A stretch of 7,930 nt of DNA, taken from the NCBI GenBank assembly GCA_022561735.1, contig JADFQR010000049.1, forward strand, positions 1 through 7,930, written 5' to 3'. Below are positions 6,300-7,930 of the stretch, piece by piece. The translations under genes and the position numbers were made by a program. Source of the stretch: Chloroflexota bacterium. GTDB lineage: Bacteria > Chloroflexota > Dehalococcoidia > UBA1151. Every line of letters begins with the position of its first letter. Position 1 is the first letter of the stretch. The notes beneath the pieces are model-generated. The model was not told where the DNA came from and made no database searches. It saw nothing but the letters and a program-made list of their open reading frames with translations.

Positions 6300-6714
6300 C
6301 GTCCCGGTTCGCGGATCTCAGCATGCCGAATTCCGCGTTCGGCGAAGCGCCACGAGGATAACCGGTCTCGGCCATCCCCGTGTCCAACAGACCATCTCAA
6401 GAAGCATTGTTATCCGGGGAAACGCCGTGGTTGACCGACCGGCGATTCCATCGGTCCTCCGCGCTCGTTGATCGATGGTGAGGGCCGCCGCCCTGGGTTC
6501 GCCGGCAGGCTGGAGGCGAAAACATACCTGTGGATCGTTCCCCGTGCGAGGCCCTCTGGTGATTGGGCGGGCGTACTGGGAGGACTGCGACGGGACCTTC
6601 AGCCACGCTCCAATCAGATTGCCGTTCGCCTGACCGGTGGGCTCGGCGACGTCAACGCAGTCCCACTTTGCTGAAGTCCAACAATCAAAGGGGGTGCGGC
6701 GGGCGCGGACGCGA
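6300..6714. other. Long leader/intergenic region before the methyltransferase operon
   Basis: No coding region is convincing here; the short frames on either strand have unnatural composition and no ribosome site. It must hold the promoter of the methyltransferase-hydrolase operon. A GATAAC box near 6410-6416 (minus strand) is the best -10 look-alike but has no good -35. Two inverted repeats are clear: GCCGAA...TTCGGC with a 7-base loop (6325-6343), and GACCGA...TCGGTC with a 12-base gap near 6433-6456. No known riboswitch or tRNA shape was recognised. Confidence 0.4.
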
Positions 6715-6743
6715 AGACGCCCCGGCGTATCGCCGGGGCGTCT
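6715..6743 (-). terminator. Perfect 13-bp hairpin terminator after the second exported protein gene
   Basis: AGACGCCCCGGCG (6715-6727) pairs perfectly with CGCCGGGGCGTCT (6731-6743) around a TAT loop, 33 bases past the stop at 6777. On the minus strand it is followed by TTCGCGTCC rather than a T run. On the plus strand it is followed by TCTGTTGCTT. Position argues for ending the minus-strand gene. The same TTCGCGTC sequence follows the hairpin at 3107-3139. Confidence 0.7.
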
Positions 6744-6776
6744 CTGTTGCTTGAATGAATTTTCGGCTACGCGGAT

Positions 6777-7460
6777 TTACTGGTGCCAGGTACCTTCCAT
6801 ATCGATCTCGCTGAGGCCTGAAACATCACCGGGCGTCCCCGTCACGACGTTAAAGAAAGTCTGGACGGGGAACGCACCGCCGATTATATGTCCATTTACG
6901 GCATCCACGATGACCCACAATGTGCCGGACACCGTTCCGTGTCCCTGGGTGCCTGATGTAAAGGTCATAGTGCCGTCAATGTCGATAGCCGCTATCCGGC
7001 CAGTTACTTCCCCGGACGGCCCAATCCCCAGGAAGCTAGTCCCTGCGGAAGCTGCCACGAGCGAGGACTTTGCGACAAGGTTAGCGGTGTAGGTGAAGGT
7101 TCCGGCGCCATCTCCCGCAAGCGCCAGATCGCCGTGGATAGTTCCGGATTGCGACTCGATTGGAACGTTGGTCCCAAAGGTCGCGGCGAAAGCGCCTTCA
7201 AGGTCTCCGTCGGCAACGCCGCCGACCATTCGATTCTTGACGATAAAACGTCCACTCTTACCGGCGGCCGTCACATCTCCTGCGTCGATCGACTCGATGG
7301 TGGCGCTGGCGCTGAACGCCGTCGGCTTGCCCTTGGCAAACGCCGTGTCGCCCGAGACCCCAAAGACGATCAACATGCCGAGCAGCGCGGCAGCCAAGAA
7401 CATTGTCCAACGTAACGGCGAGACCGTTACGACCTCAGTAATTCCTGATCTGGTTCCCAA
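6777..7460 (-). CDS. Small exported protein of unknown function
   Basis: I do not recognise this 227-residue protein. It has an extended N-terminus with R17, a hydrophobic core (about residues 19-36) and a likely signal-peptidase site after AFA (residue 42), giving a mature protein of about 185 residues. The mature part has no cysteine, is rich in G, T, A and short hydrophobic runs, and reads as beta-sheet (SGTIHGDLALAG, GTFTYTANLVAK, IDIDGTMTFTSG). It ends IDMEGTWHQ. No catalytic motif, lipobox or anchor is visible. The start is TTG 7460: a strong GGAGGA lies 6 bases upstream and the next Met (7403) would remove R17. It is a single gene with its own long 5' leader, containing a structured element at 7475-7530, and its own terminator at 6715-6743. 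It is probably a periplasmic, secreted or matrix-type protein; this is inferred from the signal peptide only. Confidence 0.85.
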   Translation of the reverse strand: MGTRSGITEVVTVSPLRWTMFLAAALLGMLIVFGVSGDTAFAKGKPTAFSASATIESIDAGDVTAAGKSGRFIVKNRMVGGVADGDLEGAFAATFGTNVPIESQSGTIHGDLALAGDGAGTFTYTANLVAKSSLVAASAGTSFLGIGPSGEVTGRIAAIDIDGTMTFTSGTQGHGTVSGTLWVIVDAVNGHIIGGAFPVQTFFNVVTGTPGDVSGLSEIDMEGTWHQ

Positions 7461-7466
7461 TACTGG

Positions 7467-7472
7467 TCCTCC
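7467..7472 (-). promoter_or_regulatory. Strong Shine-Dalgarno GGAGGA deciding a TTG start
   Basis: GGAGGA read on the minus strand sits 6 bases before TTG 7460, the best ribosome site in the window. It begins two bases after the end of the candidate riboswitch, so folding of that RNA could control its access. Confidence 0.75.
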
Positions 7473-7474
7473 GC

Positions 7475-7530
7475 GGCAGCCGGTACCGAATACTTGTGGC
7501 TTACGAGCCCATCATTGCAGATTTGCCCAT
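7475..7530 (-). promoter_or_regulatory. Candidate c-di-GMP-I (GEMM-I)-like riboswitch
   Basis: Read as minus-strand RNA, the leader has, in order: GGGCAAA (7528-7522), a short arm closed over a GNRA-type loop GCAA (7518-7515), GGGCUCGUAAGCCA (7510-7497), and GGUA-CCGGC-UGCC (7487-7475), followed by the Shine-Dalgarno site. The c-di-GMP-I consensus, from memory, has GGCAAACC, a GNRA-capped hairpin, GGG-ACGCAAAGCCA, a second hairpin, and a 3' GGUAGCCGGGUUGCC element. Possible pairings here are GGCA/UGCC (7527-7524 with 7478-7475), AUC/GAU around the tetraloop, and AGCC/GGCU (7501-7498 with 7481-7478). Differences: GUAAGCC instead of GCAAAGCC, a U-U pair next to the tetraloop, a short second hairpin, and a compressed 3' element. 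Placement before an exported protein fits known c-di-GMP riboswitch targets. It could instead be another structured leader or chance. Confidence 0.42.
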
Positions 7531-7539
7531 AAAGCTTCT

Positions 7540-7550
7540 GGCAGTCTGCC
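7540..7550. promoter_or_regulatory. Short inverted repeat upstream of the leader element
   Basis: GGCAGTCTGCC has perfect 5-base arms around one base, a shape common for transcription-factor half-sites. It lies just 5' of the candidate riboswitch on the minus strand. No second copy was seen. Confidence 0.25.
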
Positions 7551-7930
7551 CTACTCGATGTTGATTGTTTGGATCAGTCTCGATGGGCGTTCGGTGTCAT
7601 GTTGATGAGCCGGAAGTTTAACGCGCAACTGAAAGAACTCCCTATGAATAAGTAGTAATACACGATCGGTGTTGACGAATTGTGGTTTCGTTGTGTGTGC
7701 GGACGGCGTAATACGGCACGCGTTTGGATACGTTCGACGCAGGCCGGGCCGACTTGTGAATCGGTCGCGACGGAACTTGCGCGCCGCGGGCAGCGCACAC
7801 AATCTGCACGAAACGGTGAATCGCGGAACCCTCGAAAATCTCGAGATGGGCAGCTCACGGCGCGCTGTTTTTGCTGTCTACCCGGCCCCCCGGGGCGCGT
7901 TCTCGAACGGGCTAAGACCGGCCCAGCGTG
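7551..7930. other. Intergenic region at the window edge, no gene seen
   Basis: Open frames here are short, basic and arginine/proline-rich, as expected of non-coding GC-rich DNA, and have no ribosome site. The stretch 7610-7690 is noticeably more AT-rich and is the likely promoter area for the exported-protein gene; no -35/-10 pair is convincing. A small inverted repeat CTCGA...TCGAG lies at about 7832-7846. No tRNA or known RNA was recognised, and the region may continue into an unseen neighbour. Confidence 0.5.

Noticed and set aside
5662..6387. Minus-strand open frame of 241 residues overlapping the methyltransferase
   Set aside because: Out of frame with the clear methyltransferase motifs and of shadow-like composition.
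6468..6674. Small plus-strand open frame ending in a protein-like IAVRLTGGLGDV stretch
   Set aside because: The rest of the frame has no domain character, there is no ribosome site, and the fragment is too short to assign.
7672..7720. TTGACG as a plus-strand -35 box
   Set aside because: No -10-like hexamer lies at 16-18 bases, and no plus-strand gene follows within the window.
7551..7858. Small minus-strand open frames upstream of the second exported protein
   Set aside because: Arg/Pro-rich, no ribosome site, and overlapping one another in different frames; probably non-coding leader and promoter DNA.
1..7930. Prophage, transposon, CRISPR, toxin-antitoxin or defence system
   Set aside because: No transposase, integrase, direct-repeat array, att-like repeat or defence-type domain is visible on either strand.

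Overview
The window is about 7.9 kb of GC-rich bacterial DNA (roughly 60% G+C by eye), tightly packed. Most genes lie on the minus strand, and there are no tRNA, rRNA, CRISPR or transposase genes. The lineage cannot be fixed from this sequence. The mix of a multi-domain rhodanese, a Ste24-type protease, a TIGR00027-type methyltransferase, unrecognised exported proteins and several non-ATG starts fits an environmental, probably little-cultured, GC-rich bacterium.

Layout: (1) 1-1014 (+) is the 3' part of a multi-domain rhodanese sulfurtransferase whose start lies outside the window. It converges stop-to-stop, with no spacer, on (2) a minus-strand pair: a Ste24-like M48 zinc metallopeptidase (1874-3043) that overlaps by 4 bases an unrecognised multi-pass membrane protein (1015-1877). 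The membrane gene is broken by a frameshift at about 1445-1464, near its midpoint, and its two halves look like repeats of one another. (3) 3207-4322 (-) encodes an exported protein with four cysteines and a K/D/E/S low-complexity tail, followed by hairpins that look like a terminator. (4) 4570-6278 (-) is a probable two-gene operon: an LCMT-like SAM-dependent methyltransferase followed 29 bases later by a metallo-beta-lactamase-fold hydrolase. (5) 6777-7460 (-) encodes a second small exported protein with a TTG start, a strong Shine-Dalgarno site and a perfect 13-bp terminator hairpin.

The most interesting element is the 5' leader of gene (5), at 7475-7530 (-). It has a GGGCAAA segment, a GNRA-type (GCAA) loop, a GGG...CGUAAGCCA segment and a GGUA-CCGGC-UGCC element ending 2 bases before the Shine-Dalgarno site. 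This order resembles the c-di-GMP-I (GEMM-I) riboswitch, with deviations. One AGCC segment can pair with either of two GGCU segments, as expected of a switch. The match was made by eye and needs a covariance-model search.

The operons have no obvious shared pathway. The protease/membrane-protein pair and the two secreted proteins suggest envelope functions. The methyltransferase/hydrolase pair probably acts on an unknown small molecule.
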